Source: JABDEZ01 sp965276955
GTDB lineage: Bacteria > Bacteroidota > Bacteroidia > Chitinophagales > Chitinophagaceae
DNA: 64,000 bases
Direction of reading: 5' to 3'
NCBI GenBank assembly: GCA_965276955.1
Contig: CBDIBP010000005.1
Span: 1-64,000, forward strand
Shown here piece after piece: positions 1 through 9,060 of the stretch (its first letter is position 1; each line of letters starts with the position of its first letter). The notes below the pieces were generated by a model. The model made no database searches. It saw nothing but the letters and a program-made list of their open reading frames with translations, and had not been told where the DNA came from. A program made the translations under genes and the position numbers.

Positions 1-747
1 ATGGCTATAGAACCAACTATTACAGCCGAAGCATTTGCAAAAGACAAACCAGAGATTACCATAGATAATCTGTATGCACAGGCGCGTGAGCATTACACGC
101 ACAAGTCTGCAGCCATAATGGAGCAGATGATGGAGCCGCTGACCAATATACTAAGGGAGAATGGTGATAAGGTAGATAACATAGTGATACCGTTCACTGA
201 CGGTATACATGGCATGCAGATATATGCTAACCTGAAAGAAGCAGTGGAACAAAATGCACTACCTGTAATACAAACACTGGAAAAGAGCATTACCCTTACT
301 ACTATAGACGATATATGGAAGGACCACCTGCGCGCTATGGACGACCTGCGTACAGCGGTGAGAATGGCATCGTACGAGCAGAAAGATCCTTTGCTGATAT
401 ACAAATTTGAAGCATTTGGGTTGTTCAAGCAAATGTTGGTGGAAGTGAATAAGAGCATTGTTTCCTTCTTACTTCGTGCGTTCATACCCGTACAGGAAGC
501 GCCGCAGGAAGCACGGAGAATGCCTGAGCAACATACCGACATGAGTGGCTATAGTGTGAATAAAGCACAAATAGATGCAGCAGGCCAAGCCTATGGCGCA
601 ACTGAGGAAGATTACTATACCGAGCCTGAGGAGACAGTGGTAAAACGCACACCTGTAACAGCTGCCCCCAAAATAGGCCGTAACGACCTATGCCCATGTG
701 GTAGTGGTAAGAAGTATAAGAACTGCCACGGTAAGGACCTGCAATAA
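1..747 (+). CDS. secA: Protein translocase subunit SecA, C-terminal part (5' end outside window)
   Basis: C-terminal 248 residues of SecA, the ATPase that drives preproteins through SecYEG at the inner membrane. Visible parts are the end of the helical scaffold and wing region, including the SecA-typical stretch IDDIWKDHLRAMDDLR, an acidic low-complexity linker (about residues 185-222), and the zinc-binding SEC-C tail CPCGSGKKYKNCHG with ligands C231, C233, C242 and H243 in this fragment's numbering. The DEAD motor domains lie upstream of the window, so the ATG at base 1 is an internal codon rather than the start. It ends in TAA followed in frame by a second TAA. Family assignment is secure from the tail and the scaffold motif. 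Confidence 0.95.
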   Translation: MAIEPTITAEAFAKDKPEITIDNLYAQAREHYTHKSAAIMEQMMEPLTNILRENGDKVDNIVIPFTDGIHGMQIYANLKEAVEQNALPVIQTLEKSITLTTIDDIWKDHLRAMDDLRTAVRMASYEQKDPLLIYKFEAFGLFKQMLVEVNKSIVSFLLRAFIPVQEAPQEARRMPEQHTDMSGYSVNKAQIDAAGQAYGATEEDYYTEPEETVVKRTPVTAAPKIGRNDLCPCGSGKKYKNCHGKDLQ

Positions 748-844
748 TAATATGCTATAGCACTGGTAAAAATGCTGGTGTTGTAGTACAATTCTTTTGC
801 AAATATTCAGTATAAAAGCATTTCATTTTATCGTCTCTGACGTT

Positions 845-852
845 TATCTTTG
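845..852 (+). promoter_or_regulatory. Bacteroidota -7 promoter box for the 2TM gene
   Basis: TATCTTTG matches the Bacteroidota -7 consensus TAnnTTTG and ends 18 bases before the ATG at 871. A TTG at 850 that would extend the reading frame lies inside this box, so it is unlikely to be the start. No clear -33 element is seen. Confidence 0.5.
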
Positions 853-870
853 CCCAAAATAAAGTTTTAC

Positions 871-1116
871 ATGCCAGCTAAAATAAAACCAACCAGTCGC
901 CAAAAGTCATTTCTTGTGTTGCATATTATCATTTTCGCAATAGGTACTATCCTAATGTGGTCTTTATATGCAAAAGGCAAAACAGGTTGGGTTTATCCTT
1001 GGCCGGCATGGATCACTGCTGCATGGGCTTTATGGTTGTTCGGGCACTTTTGTCTGTTGTTCACAAGCTATGAAGATCCGGGTGGTGATGAATATAAACG
1101 CCAGCAAACTAACTAA
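871..1116 (+). CDS. Small 2TM-domain membrane protein
   Basis: An 81-residue protein with two hydrophobic helices (about residues 12-30 and 44-62) joined by a short loop containing WVYPWPAWITAAWALWLFGH. This resembles the 2TM domain common in Bacteroidota, where an aromatic, Trp-rich second helix is typical. Both ends are polar and the tail is charged. The ATG at 871 is preferred over the in-frame TTG at 850 because the latter falls inside a -7 promoter box. The gene stands alone between secA and a hairpin terminator. Its biochemical role is not known; some 2TM domains are attached to LytTR or histidine kinases, but no such domain is present here. Confidence 0.65.
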   Translation: MPAKIKPTSRQKSFLVLHIIIFAIGTILMWSLYAKGKTGWVYPWPAWITAAWALWLFGHFCLLFTSYEDPGGDEYKRQQTN

Positions 1117-1140
1117 TAAGCACTTAATTTATTATATTTA

Positions 1141-1172
1141 AACCTCTTGCTTGTCGCAAGAGGTTTTTTTTT
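1141..1172 (+). terminator. Rho-independent terminator after the 2TM gene
   Basis: Perfect 10-bp inverted repeat AACCTCTTGC / GCAAGAGGTT around a TTGTC loop, followed by a run of T. It sits 24 bases after the 2TM stop codon and just upstream of the kinase gene. Confidence 0.85.
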
Positions 1173-1198
1173 AATTATAAGGGAATAACACATCCGTT

Positions 1199-3838
1199 AT
1201 GGATACACCACGACTGAAAGAACTGCACCTGGAATATGATAAGCTGACCGATGAGCGGGCACGCATCAATATGCTTGTGGAAATAGGCGTAGAGTTGCGC
1301 AGTTTTGATATAGAGCGCACTTTCGAGATGGTGGAAGAGATCATTAACCGATCCGAAGCCATCAACTACACCGGCGGCAAGGGTAGGGCCATGAACCTTA
1401 AAGGCTCCTGCTACATAATACAAGGCGCATATGACAACGCATTGGAGACCCTGCAGCAGGCATTGGCAATATCGCTGAAGGTGAAGGACCGCAAGCTGGA
1501 AGCACGTGTGCTCAACAACTTTGGTAACGTATACCGCGACCAGGGCGACCTTGCCAACGCCATCAATTATTTTGAAGGCGCACTGGCTATAAATGAAGAA
1601 CTGGGAGATGAGATAACACAGTCTGTGAACCTCATCAGCATATCCAACCTGCACTACGACCTTAACGATTACGACAGTGCACTCGACTATGCGCTGAAGT
1701 GCCTGCCTATCTTCCAGCGATCGAAGAACCTGAGCAGGCTCATTACCATATACCATGCGCTGGGCAACATCTACTTCAAGCAGGAAAAGTTTGTCGAAGC
1801 GCTGAAGTATTTTGAAGAGAACATAGAACTGTCCGATGCGCAAAGCGCCACTTATGTGATGGCCATGAGCGGTGTGGGCAAGGTATATTACAAAATGGGC
1901 AATTTTGATAAGGCCCGCAAGTACCTCATGCAAGCCCTATACCAGTCGCGGGAGGCGAATAATGTAGAGGTGCAGATCATCTGTTATTTCTACCTCGGTA
2001 TGCAGTACATGGAAGAAAGCAGCTTCCCCCAGGCGCACGACTACTTCGATGCCGCGTACATGCTGGCCGATGAGTTCATGCGCCGGCACGACCTGATGAG
2101 CGTGCACGAAATGCTTTCTGTCCTCTATGATAAGATGGGAGAGATACCCAAGGCATTCTACCACCTGAAGACCTTTGAAAAGCTAAAAGAAGAGATATTT
2201 AACCAGACCACCCTCAACAAGCTGCGCAACCTGCAGATACGGCAGCAGACCGAGCTGGCACATAAGGAGAAAGAAGTGGCCGAGCGCACTGCTTTCCTAA
2301 AGCAGCAGTTCATGGCCAATATGAGCCACGAGATACGCACCCCTATGAATGCCATAGTGGGTATGACCCGTCTGCTGCTGGGCAAGGAGACCCGTCCAGA
2401 GCAGGTAAGGTACCTCGATGCCATCCGTATATCGGCGGACAATCTGCTGGTCATCATCAACGATATACTGGACCTGTCTAAAATAGAGGCCGGGAAAATA
2501 GTTATAGAGAAGACCGACCTGGCCATACGGGAGGTAATGCAGAGCATAGGCGATATGCTGATGCTGAAGGCTGAAGAAAAAGGTATAGAGCTGCGCGTAT
2601 CGGTAGACGATGCTGTGCCGCAAAGGCTCATAGGCGACCCTACGCGTATCAACCAAATACTCATCAACCTGGCCGGCAATGCAGTGAAGTTCACAGAGCA
2701 GGGGTATGTATCGGTCACCGCATCGCTGCAAGAAGAAAAAGATGGCAAGAAATGGATCCGTTTCGATGTTACCGACTCCGGTATAGGCATAGCTACAGAC
2801 CACGTGGATAAGATATTCGACAGCTTTACCCAGGCGGGGTCCGATGTGACCCGTAAGTTTGGCGGTACAGGGCTGGGGCTCACCATATCCAAGCAGCTCA
2901 CCAACCTTATGGATGGCGACATATCTGTAAAGAGCGAACCCGGCAAGGGCACCACATTTACCCTGCTACTACCATTCGAGGAGTCTACCGTGCAGCCATC
3001 GGCACATGTATCTACCGTTGTGAGCACTGAAATGATGCAGCACCTCGACCGCGCCAAACTGCTGCTGGTAGAAGATAATGAGTTCAACCGGATGGTGGCG
3101 GAAGATACCCTTAAAGACGTTTTCCCCAACATAACTATAGACATTGCGGTGAATGGCCAGGAGGCCATCAACCGGGTGCAAAAGGAGAAGTATGATATAG
3201 TGCTCATGGATATACAAATGCCCGTGATGGATGGTGTGACGGCTACCCGGCACATACGCAGCCTGCCCGCGCCCACCGGCTCTGTGAAGATCATAGCCAT
3301 GACGGCCAACGTGCTCAAAGAAGATGTGGACCAATACCTGGTGGCAGGCATGGATGCCTACGTATCCAAACCGTTCATAACAGACGAGCTGATACTCAAA
3401 ATGGCCTCCGTGCTGGCGTGCGATACACTGGTAGATGAGCAAAAAAGTACACCTGCGGCAGGTAGCACCCAAAAGAACAAGCTGGTACTGCCCGATAAGA
3501 TAACCGATATGCAGTTCCTCACCCAGTTCACCGGGGGCAAGCAGGAAAAGATAAGTAAGTACGTTACCATGTTCCTCGAGAATGCCCCGGTGCTTTTGGC
3601 AAAGCTGCAGAACGCGCTGGAGCTAAAGGACTACAACGGCATGAAGATAGCGGCCCACTCGCTCAAGCCCCAGATGTCTTACATGGGTATAAAGGAAGAT
3701 GTGAGCCACGTATCTCTTATAGAGCAAACAGCAGGCGAGGCGCATTTCGAGCGGCTGCCCGAGTTGGTAAGCATACTGGAGCGGGTGTGCGACAAGGCCT
3801 TTTGCGAACTGAAAGAGGTGAATGGTACGGTGAAATAA
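1199..3838 (+). CDS. TPR-containing hybrid histidine kinase with receiver and Hpt domains
   Basis: An 879-residue multi-step phosphorelay kinase. Domain order: TPR-type helical repeats (about 20-330), coiled coil (about 330-370), HisKA with phospho-acceptor H377 in FMANMSHEIRTPMNAI, HATPase_c with N-box near 490-497 and glycine boxes DSGIGI (526-531) and GGTGLGL (555-561), receiver domain with acidic pocket D626, phospho-acceptor D671 in LMDIQMP and K724, then an Hpt domain with H820 in IAAHSLKPQ. There is no signal peptide or membrane helix, so it is predicted to be cytoplasmic and to sense through protein contacts of the TPR array. A receiver protein with a membrane anchor follows 83 bases downstream and is a plausible partner. 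The input signal is unknown. Confidence 0.92.
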   Translation: MDTPRLKELHLEYDKLTDERARINMLVEIGVELRSFDIERTFEMVEEIINRSEAINYTGGKGRAMNLKGSCYIIQGAYDNALETLQQALAISLKVKDRKLEARVLNNFGNVYRDQGDLANAINYFEGALAINEELGDEITQSVNLISISNLHYDLNDYDSALDYALKCLPIFQRSKNLSRLITIYHALGNIYFKQEKFVEALKYFEENIELSDAQSATYVMAMSGVGKVYYKMGNFDKARKYLMQALYQSREANNVEVQIICYFYLGMQYMEESSFPQAHDYFDAAYMLADEFMRRHDLMSVHEMLSVLYDKMGEIPKAFYHLKTFEKLKEEIFNQTTLNKLRNLQIRQQTELAHKEKEVAERTAFLKQQFMANMSHEIRTPMNAIVGMTRLLLGKETRPEQVRYLDAIRISADNLLVIINDILDLSKIEAGKIVIEKTDLAIREVMQSIGDMLMLKAEEKGIELRVSVDDAVPQRLIGDPTRINQILINLAGNAVKFTEQGYVSVTASLQEEKDGKKWIRFDVTDSGIGIATDHVDKIFDSFTQAGSDVTRKFGGTGLGLTISKQLTNLMDGDISVKSEPGKGTTFTLLLPFEESTVQPSAHVSTVVSTEMMQHLDRAKLLLVEDNEFNRMVAEDTLKDVFPNITIDIAVNGQEAINRVQKEKYDIVLMDIQMPVMDGVTATRHIRSLPAPTGSVKIIAMTANVLKEDVDQYLVAGMDAYVSKPFITDELILKMASVLACDTLVDEQKSTPAAGSTQKNKLVLPDKITDMQFLTQFTGGKQEKISKYVTMFLENAPVLLAKLQNALELKDYNGMKIAAHSLKPQMSYMGIKEDVSHVSLIEQTAGEAHFERLPELVSILERVCDKAFCELKEVNGTVK

Positions 3839-3867
3839 CACATATCCTTCTTTTTGATCCCTGATCA

Positions 3868-3898
3868 TTTGACAATTGAATTTTTTTATCTATTTTTC
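3868..3898 (+). promoter_or_regulatory. Promoter of the membrane-anchored receiver gene
   Basis: A -33 type TTTG (3868-3871) and a -7 type TATTTTTC (3891-3898, one mismatch to TAnnTTTG) are separated by 19 bases, the usual Bacteroidota spacing. The box ends 23 bases before the ATG at 3922. This suggests the receiver can be transcribed apart from the kinase. Confidence 0.5.
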
Positions 3899-3921
3899 TG
3901 AAATATTATAATTTTTACATC

Positions 3922-4422
3922 ATGGCATCATCTAATGACATTATTTTTCTTGTTGACGACGAACCGATACAGAACGAAATGCTGAAAGACTATCTTTCAG
4001 AACGCTTCCTGTACGATGTCAAGTTGTTCGACAGTGGCGAAGAAGCTTTAAAGCACATGGACCTCAACCCCGCTATAGTAGTGCTGGATTTCCATTTGAG
4101 CGCCGACAAGCCAAGCGCCAAAAATGGTGTGGAGATACTGAAAGCTATAAAAGAAAAGAACCCCGATACCGATGTCATCATGCTATCGGGCCAGGATAAG
4201 ATAGAAGTGGCTGTAGACAGTATGAAGTATGGCGCGCACGACTACGTGGTAAAAGGTGAGACCGGCTTTGCCCGCATAGAGAATGCACTCAACAACGTAA
4301 GCAAGTACCACAACCTGCGCCTGGTGAACAAGGGCTACAAAAGGACCATTGCTATGATGGCAACCGTTCTCACCATCGTTATACTTATTACGCTTTACCT
4401 CTACGTTTTCAGGAGGATGTAG
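3922..4422 (+). CDS. Response regulator receiver protein with C-terminal transmembrane anchor
   Basis: A 166-residue protein. Residues 5-130 form a CheY-like receiver with acidic pair D12/D13, phospho-acceptor D56 in VVLDFHL, the S89 switch position and K111. Between D56 and the next helix there is a small insertion (SADKPSAKNG). Residues 141-162 form one hydrophobic helix ending in YVFRRM, so the protein is predicted to be tail-anchored in the inner membrane with the receiver in the cytoplasm. There is no DNA-binding or enzymatic output domain. It follows the TPR hybrid kinase in the same direction. It could localise signalling at the membrane or act as a phosphate sink; this is inference. 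Confidence 0.85.
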   Translation: MASSNDIIFLVDDEPIQNEMLKDYLSERFLYDVKLFDSGEEALKHMDLNPAIVVLDFHLSADKPSAKNGVEILKAIKEKNPDTDVIMLSGQDKIEVAVDSMKYGAHDYVVKGETGFARIENALNNVSKYHNLRLVNKGYKRTIAMMATVLTIVILITLYLYVFRRM

Positions 4423-4443
4423 TAGATACTATTATAGTTATGT

Positions 4444-4479
4444 ACGCACTGTCCGGTTTGGGATGGTGCGTTTTTTTTT
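4444..4479 (+). terminator. Terminator after the receiver gene
   Basis: ACGCAC and GTGCGT pair around a loop of about 16 bases, followed by nine T. Located about 20 bases after the receiver stop codon. Confidence 0.65.
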
Positions 4480-4795
4480 GTGCCTGTTTTTAGCGCTGGT
4501 TCATTTCGACGAGCTTCTTCAGCGAGAAGAGATCCGCCAGATCAAGGAACTAAAGCTTATCGATTGCAACGGGAGAAATACCGCTCCCCGCTCTCTTACC
4601 CCGCTCTCCCTTTTGCCGTGCCCCTGCCGGGTCGCGCTATCCGCTACTACTCCTCGCGTTCACTATTCAGCACCCCTCCTGAACTACATGTCACCTCACC
4701 CTTTTTTTCAAGGGGAGGCAGGGAGGGGTAAGAGGGGCCAGGGGTGGTCTGCGCTGCGGGGTATCCGCTACTATCGCTCACGGAAGGACATCATC
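4480..4795. repeat. Gene-free repeat-rich spacer next to the restriction operon
   Basis: No convincing gene is seen; the open frames have no recognisable product. The 12-mer TATCCGCTACTA occurs twice (4638-4649 and 4762-4773). Between the two lies a purine-rich stretch with the words GGGGAGG, GGGAGGGG and AGGGGTGGTC, which resembles the palindromic repeat at 13041-13110. This is the downstream flank of the hsd/prrC operon and is richer in G+C than that operon. Confidence 0.5.
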
Positions 4796-7700
4796 TCACA
4801 ATTGCCCCCCTACACCCTTAAATTTCTCTATAAAAGCGCTGATCTTCTGGAACACACTCTGCTTCTTGGTCAGGTATTGTGGGTTTAGCGGACTCATTTT
4901 AGGTAAAAGGGTATTAAGCTCTGTACCATTTTCACTGGCATATTCACGTTTCAGTGAGGTTGCTATATATCGCTTTGCTTCCGCCTCATTTAGGTTTTCA
5001 TCTGCAATTAGTTCTTCAGCCTCTATTTTCTGTATTCTTTGTGCATATGCATAGAACGAATCTATGATACTTGCTTTGTCTTTAAAGCTATCAACGTCTG
5101 ATTCATTGATAAAATCGACCACTAAACTCTCTTTGGCTCTATTGCCAATGCTGGCACGGATGACACGGCGGATCTCCTCTACTAATGCCACCTTATCTTT
5201 TGTCTTTTTATTATGCTCAAATATAAGTTCAAGGATATAGTCAAGATTTATTTCCTGCGATTTCAGCAGGTCTACTTCAAATACCACATCATCCCAGTCA
5301 ATTTTAGATTCCTCTGCCTCTTTGCCACTTTTCTCACGCCTTATCCACTCCCGAATGTCATTGTAGGTCGATCGGTAATCTTGCGCGGTCCGGTCGGGTA
5401 GTACTTCCAGAGCTTGCATCGCAGCTATATCACCGTCCGTTACAAAATGTGTTTCCTTAAATGCTTCAACTGCATCGGCATCAGTTAGGTCTATTGCTTG
5501 CAGGGCTTTCAGGTTGGTAAATTCATCAAAGTTCTGTAGTATGTTCTCTATGCGCAGGTACTCGCCAAATAGTTTGGCGAACTCTTTTTTGTCTTTTTCT
5601 TTTACGATCTCGTCCGGGTTAGGATATTTTTCATTCAGCTCTTTTACCACCTCATTATAACCTCTGCGGGCTTCTCCTGTGGTCGCGTCCGTAAAGCCTT
5701 CCAGGTATTCTTTGTAACTTTTTTCCAGCACCACGTTCCTGGTCTTGCTATCTCCAAATAGGGTAATGGCAGCAACAGTGGCCTGCTCCAGATTTCTGAA
5801 TGTAACAATATTGCCAAATGTTTTTGTGGCGTCATATATCCTGTTGGTTCTGGAAAAAGCTTGTATCAATCCATGAAAACGCAGGTTCTTGTCTACGAAC
5901 AAGGTATTCAGTGTAGGCGCATCAAATCCCGTAAGGAACATGCCAACAACAATTATCAAGTCTACATCTTTGTCCTTTACCCGCTTGGCAAGGTCACGAT
6001 AATAATTCTGAAACTCCTTACTATCAATACTGTAGCTGGTTTTGAACGTAGCGTTATAGTCATTGATAGCCTTGGTCAAAAATTCTTTGGCGCTCAGGTC
6101 CATTGCGGTAGGGTCAAAACCTTCGTCGGCTACATCACCTATGGCATCTTGTTCTTCATTGGCTGCAAAGGAAAAGATGGTGGCAATTCTTAGAGGCTTT
6201 TCACTACCTCGTTGCAAACGGTTCAGTTCTTCATAGTAGCACTTGGCGGCATCAATATTACTTACCGCGAACATGGCGTTGAAACCTTTGTTGCCCCCTT
6301 GATTTCTATGGGTCTTTAGCCTGAAATTCTGTAAAATGTATTGAGAGATCTCCTTGATGCGCGCTGGATGAAGCAAGGCGGTCCTATTCTCTGCTGCACT
6401 CAGCTTTTTTTCATCTTGCTCTGTTTCTATTCCTTTGAACTGGGGCCTTACATCATTATAATCTACCTTGAATTTTAATACTTTTTCATCCCTTATTGCA
6501 TCTGTAATGACGTACGAGTGTAATTGGCGGCCAAATACACTTTGCGTAGTTTCTGCACCTGACGCGTTTTCAGGGAAAATGGGTGTTCCTGTAAAACCGA
6601 ATTGATAGAACTTTTTAAACTTTTTCTTCAGGTTCTTTTGCGCTTCGCCGAACTGCGAGCGGTGCGCCTCATCAAATATGAATACTACTTGTTTTTGATA
6701 GATAGGCAGGTCATGCTCACTTTTCATCAGATTGTTCAGCTTCTGAATGGTGGTGACTATTATCTTGTTATCGTCCTTCGCTATATTTCTCTTCAGGCCT
6801 TCTGTACTATCCGATCCGTTCACACTATCCGGTGAGAATTTTTGATACTCTTTCATAGTTTGAAAGTCAAGATCTTTGCGGTCCACTACAAAGAATACCT
6901 TGTCAATAAAGTCAAGTTGTGTGGCCAATCGCGCTGCTTTAAAGCTGGTAAGCGTTTTCCCCGACCCTGTAGTATGCCAGATAAAACCACCGCTTTCAGT
7001 GTCAGACCAGTTCTTAGCTTGAAATGAACTGGCTATTTTCCATAGCATCCTTTCTGTTGCTGCTATCTGGTACGGCCTCATGATCAGCAGCGTATCACTC
7101 GTATCAAATACCGAATAAGTGAGCAGTACTTTTAAAAGGGTGCATTTCTGAAAAAAAGTTGCCGTAAAATCTTTCAGGTCTTTAATTAAAGTATTATCAG
7201 CCCTGGCCCAGTTCATGGTGAAGTCAAAGCTATTCTTATCGCGCTCCAACGTGTTTGCAAAATAACGGCTGTCGGTACCGTTCGATATCACAAAGATCTG
7301 TATGTACTTAAAGAGTGAGTTGTTACTATTAAAACTCTCCTTGGTATACCGGTGCACCTGGTTGAATGCCTCCCGTATAGCCACCCCACGCTTCTTTAGT
7401 TCCACCTGCACAAGCGGCAATCCATTCACCAGTATGGTAACATCATAACGGTTGGAATGGGTTCCCTTTTGTTCAAATTGTGCTACTACCTGCACCTTAT
7501 TGCGGGCAATGTTCTTTTTGTCTACCAGGTATATGTTCTGGATATGGCCGTCATCAAATACAAAGTCGTAAATATAGTTGTCATGTATCTTCCTTGTTTT
7601 TTCCACAAGGTTATCACTGGGTTTATCCAAATACTCTTCTACATAGCGGGCCCACTCACCATCAGTGAACACCATGTCGTTAAGCGCCTGTATTTGTTTT

Positions 7701-7903
7701 CTCGCATTCGCCAGCATGGCTTCAGGGGTAGTAAGATTCAGCGGATGTTCATAACCTTGACTGGTGAGATCTTTTATAAATTCCCGCTCAAGGGCCGATT
7801 CCGTTTGATAAACAACAGCAGCCTCATTCACCATGGAATGCTTGGTGTATTGATCAAGAATTATGAAATTGTTCGATTCTGCTATAGTGTTATACTGCGT
7901 CAT
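4796..7903 (-). CDS. hsdR: Type I restriction enzyme, motor/endonuclease subunit HsdR
   Basis: A 1035-residue R subunit of a type I restriction-modification complex, which translocates and cuts DNA lacking the host methylation. N-terminal nuclease domain: D154, E168 and K170 fit the PD-(D/E)xK pattern (VQVELKKR). Helicase motor: Walker A HTTGSGKT (310-317), DEAH (411-414), motif III FTGTP (437-441), and a later QAFSRTNR motif VI. The helical C-terminal region contacts the methylase core. The frame is open to 7948, but the ATG at 7903 is preceded by AAGAAG and gives the expected start MTQYNTIAE; it overlaps the end of prrC by 14 bases, so translation is probably coupled. It is the last gene of the operon. 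Confidence 0.96.
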   Translation of the reverse strand: MTQYNTIAESNNFIILDQYTKHSMVNEAAVVYQTESALEREFIKDLTSQGYEHPLNLTTPEAMLANARKQIQALNDMVFTDGEWARYVEEYLDKPSDNLVEKTRKIHDNYIYDFVFDDGHIQNIYLVDKKNIARNKVQVVAQFEQKGTHSNRYDVTILVNGLPLVQVELKKRGVAIREAFNQVHRYTKESFNSNNSLFKYIQIFVISNGTDSRYFANTLERDKNSFDFTMNWARADNTLIKDLKDFTATFFQKCTLLKVLLTYSVFDTSDTLLIMRPYQIAATERMLWKIASSFQAKNWSDTESGGFIWHTTGSGKTLTSFKAARLATQLDFIDKVFFVVDRKDLDFQTMKEYQKFSPDSVNGSDSTEGLKRNIAKDDNKIIVTTIQKLNNLMKSEHDLPIYQKQVVFIFDEAHRSQFGEAQKNLKKKFKKFYQFGFTGTPIFPENASGAETTQSVFGRQLHSYVITDAIRDEKVLKFKVDYNDVRPQFKGIETEQDEKKLSAAENRTALLHPARIKEISQYILQNFRLKTHRNQGGNKGFNAMFAVSNIDAAKCYYEELNRLQRGSEKPLRIATIFSFAANEEQDAIGDVADEGFDPTAMDLSAKEFLTKAINDYNATFKTSYSIDSKEFQNYYRDLAKRVKDKDVDLIIVVGMFLTGFDAPTLNTLFVDKNLRFHGLIQAFSRTNRIYDATKTFGNIVTFRNLEQATVAAITLFGDSKTRNVVLEKSYKEYLEGFTDATTGEARRGYNEVVKELNEKYPNPDEIVKEKDKKEFAKLFGEYLRIENILQNFDEFTNLKALQAIDLTDADAVEAFKETHFVTDGDIAAMQALEVLPDRTAQDYRSTYNDIREWIRREKSGKEAEESKIDWDDVVFEVDLLKSQEINLDYILELIFEHNKKTKDKVALVEEIRRVIRASIGNRAKESLVVDFINESDVDSFKDKASIIDSFYAYAQRIQKIEAEELIADENLNEAEAKRYIATSLKREYASENGTELNTLLPKMSPLNPQYLTKKQSVFQKISAFIEKFKGVGGQL

Positions 7904-9059
7904 TTGGTGCTTCTTGCCAATAGTTATAATTCGTAGTGAGATGGTCAAACAAAAACTTTACAGTTTGCTTCTCAGGTTCAGTTGGGTTTGCTACCACTTC
8001 ATTTGATAACGTAGAATGGCTTGTAAATTGAATGACACGGTTGTAGTAGGTCTGCTTGTCATCGGGTAACAACTCCTTCCACCGTGGATATCCTAAAAAG
8101 CTAGCTGTTTTTTCATAAAGATTTCGGAGAAGTGTAAAGTGGTATTTCTGAATATTGTTAGTATTGATGGCTTCATAGATTGTATTTTTAAGAAAAAGGT
8201 GATAAGAAAAACTTTGGTTTGAGTCCCCTTTTTTCTTTACAAGGTCAAATGTGCTGTCCTCATACTTACTCAATATATTACCAGCACTAAGTTCTAGCTC
8301 ACTGTAGAGCACATTATAGAAAAGCGGGCTATGGGTTGAAATTACAAATTTCAACCCATCTTTAGGTGATCTCTTAATAATCGCTGCCAAGTTAACTGCC
8401 AGCTCTATTAAATGATTATCATCCAATGAACTTACCGGATCATCAATAAAGACATATTTTAGATCGTCAAACTGATGTGTTGCACGATCTGTCGGTTCTG
8501 GAACATTCAAAACCTCAATGATTTGTTCCAGCAGACTGTAAAATACACACCAAATAAAATTACTTTCTTCGCCTTTCGAGATCTTTATTTTTTCAAAACT
8601 TTCGTCATTACCGGCTGTTATAGAAAAAGTTATCTCCGAGTAAGCTTTTACAATAATATCTCTATTATCCTCGTCTTTAGTTATATACTCTTCATTGAAA
8701 CGTGGAGTTAATTTGTCGCTGGTATAACGTTGAAAATGAGAAATAATATTACTATCAAGGTCTTGCTCTCTAAGAAAATTCAGCGTCAGGTTTGTAAAAC
8801 CATTGGGACGAATAATAAGTTTTCTGTCCAGGTCACCATCCAGATCATTATCCCAATAAAAAAGATCTTCTGTAAATGCATTATAATAAAGCACTTTAAT
8901 TCCCATGTCCTCTTCATCTTCAACGGCTTTAGGCGCAACCAAAAGTCTGAATTCCCTCGATAGCCGCGTTTTTCCTGTGCCATTAAAGGCATAGATTAGT
9001 TGCACTTTTTTATCACTGTCCTTTAGCTGCTGGGCTATTTCTTTCAATGACTGTCCCAT
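7890..9059 (-). CDS. prrC: Anticodon nuclease PrrC (tRNA-Lys-cleaving ABC ATPase)
   Basis: A 389-residue homologue of E. coli PrrC (396 residues). In the E. coli system PrrC is silenced by the associated type I enzyme and cleaves host tRNA-Lys when phage T4 inhibits that enzyme, blocking phage translation. N-terminal ABC-type ATPase: Walker A FNGTGKTRLS (25-34), signature-like SKGEES (161-166), Walker B YVFIDDPVSSLDD (202-214), H-loop H243. C-terminal nuclease: R312, E316 and H348 match the described catalytic triad R320/E324/H356 with identical spacing and a constant offset of 8. The tRNA-recognition segment KGDSNQSFSY contains D279, equivalent to D287. The gene starts 1 base after hsdS and overlaps hsdR, matching the prrABCD order. 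Target and trigger in this host are inferred from E. coli. Confidence 0.93.
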   Translation of the reverse strand: MGQSLKEIAQQLKDSDKKVQLIYAFNGTGKTRLSREFRLLVAPKAVEDEEDMGIKVLYYNAFTEDLFYWDNDLDGDLDRKLIIRPNGFTNLTLNFLREQDLDSNIISHFQRYTSDKLTPRFNEEYITKDEDNRDIIVKAYSEITFSITAGNDESFEKIKISKGEESNFIWCVFYSLLEQIIEVLNVPEPTDRATHQFDDLKYVFIDDPVSSLDDNHLIELAVNLAAIIKRSPKDGLKFVISTHSPLFYNVLYSELELSAGNILSKYEDSTFDLVKKKGDSNQSFSYHLFLKNTIYEAINTNNIQKYHFTLLRNLYEKTASFLGYPRWKELLPDDKQTYYNRVIQFTSHSTLSNEVVANPTEPEKQTVKFLFDHLTTNYNYWQEAPNDAV

Positions 9060-9060
9060 A

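Noticed and set aside
1175..3472. Long minus-strand open frames opposite the hybrid kinase (up to 397 codons)
   Set aside because: They are shadows of the codon bias of the kinase gene; the translations show no motif, no start signal and no promoter.
4463..4888. 141-codon plus-strand frame after the receiver gene
   Set aside because: It begins inside a terminator, crosses repeated words and ends opposite hsdR; no recognisable product.
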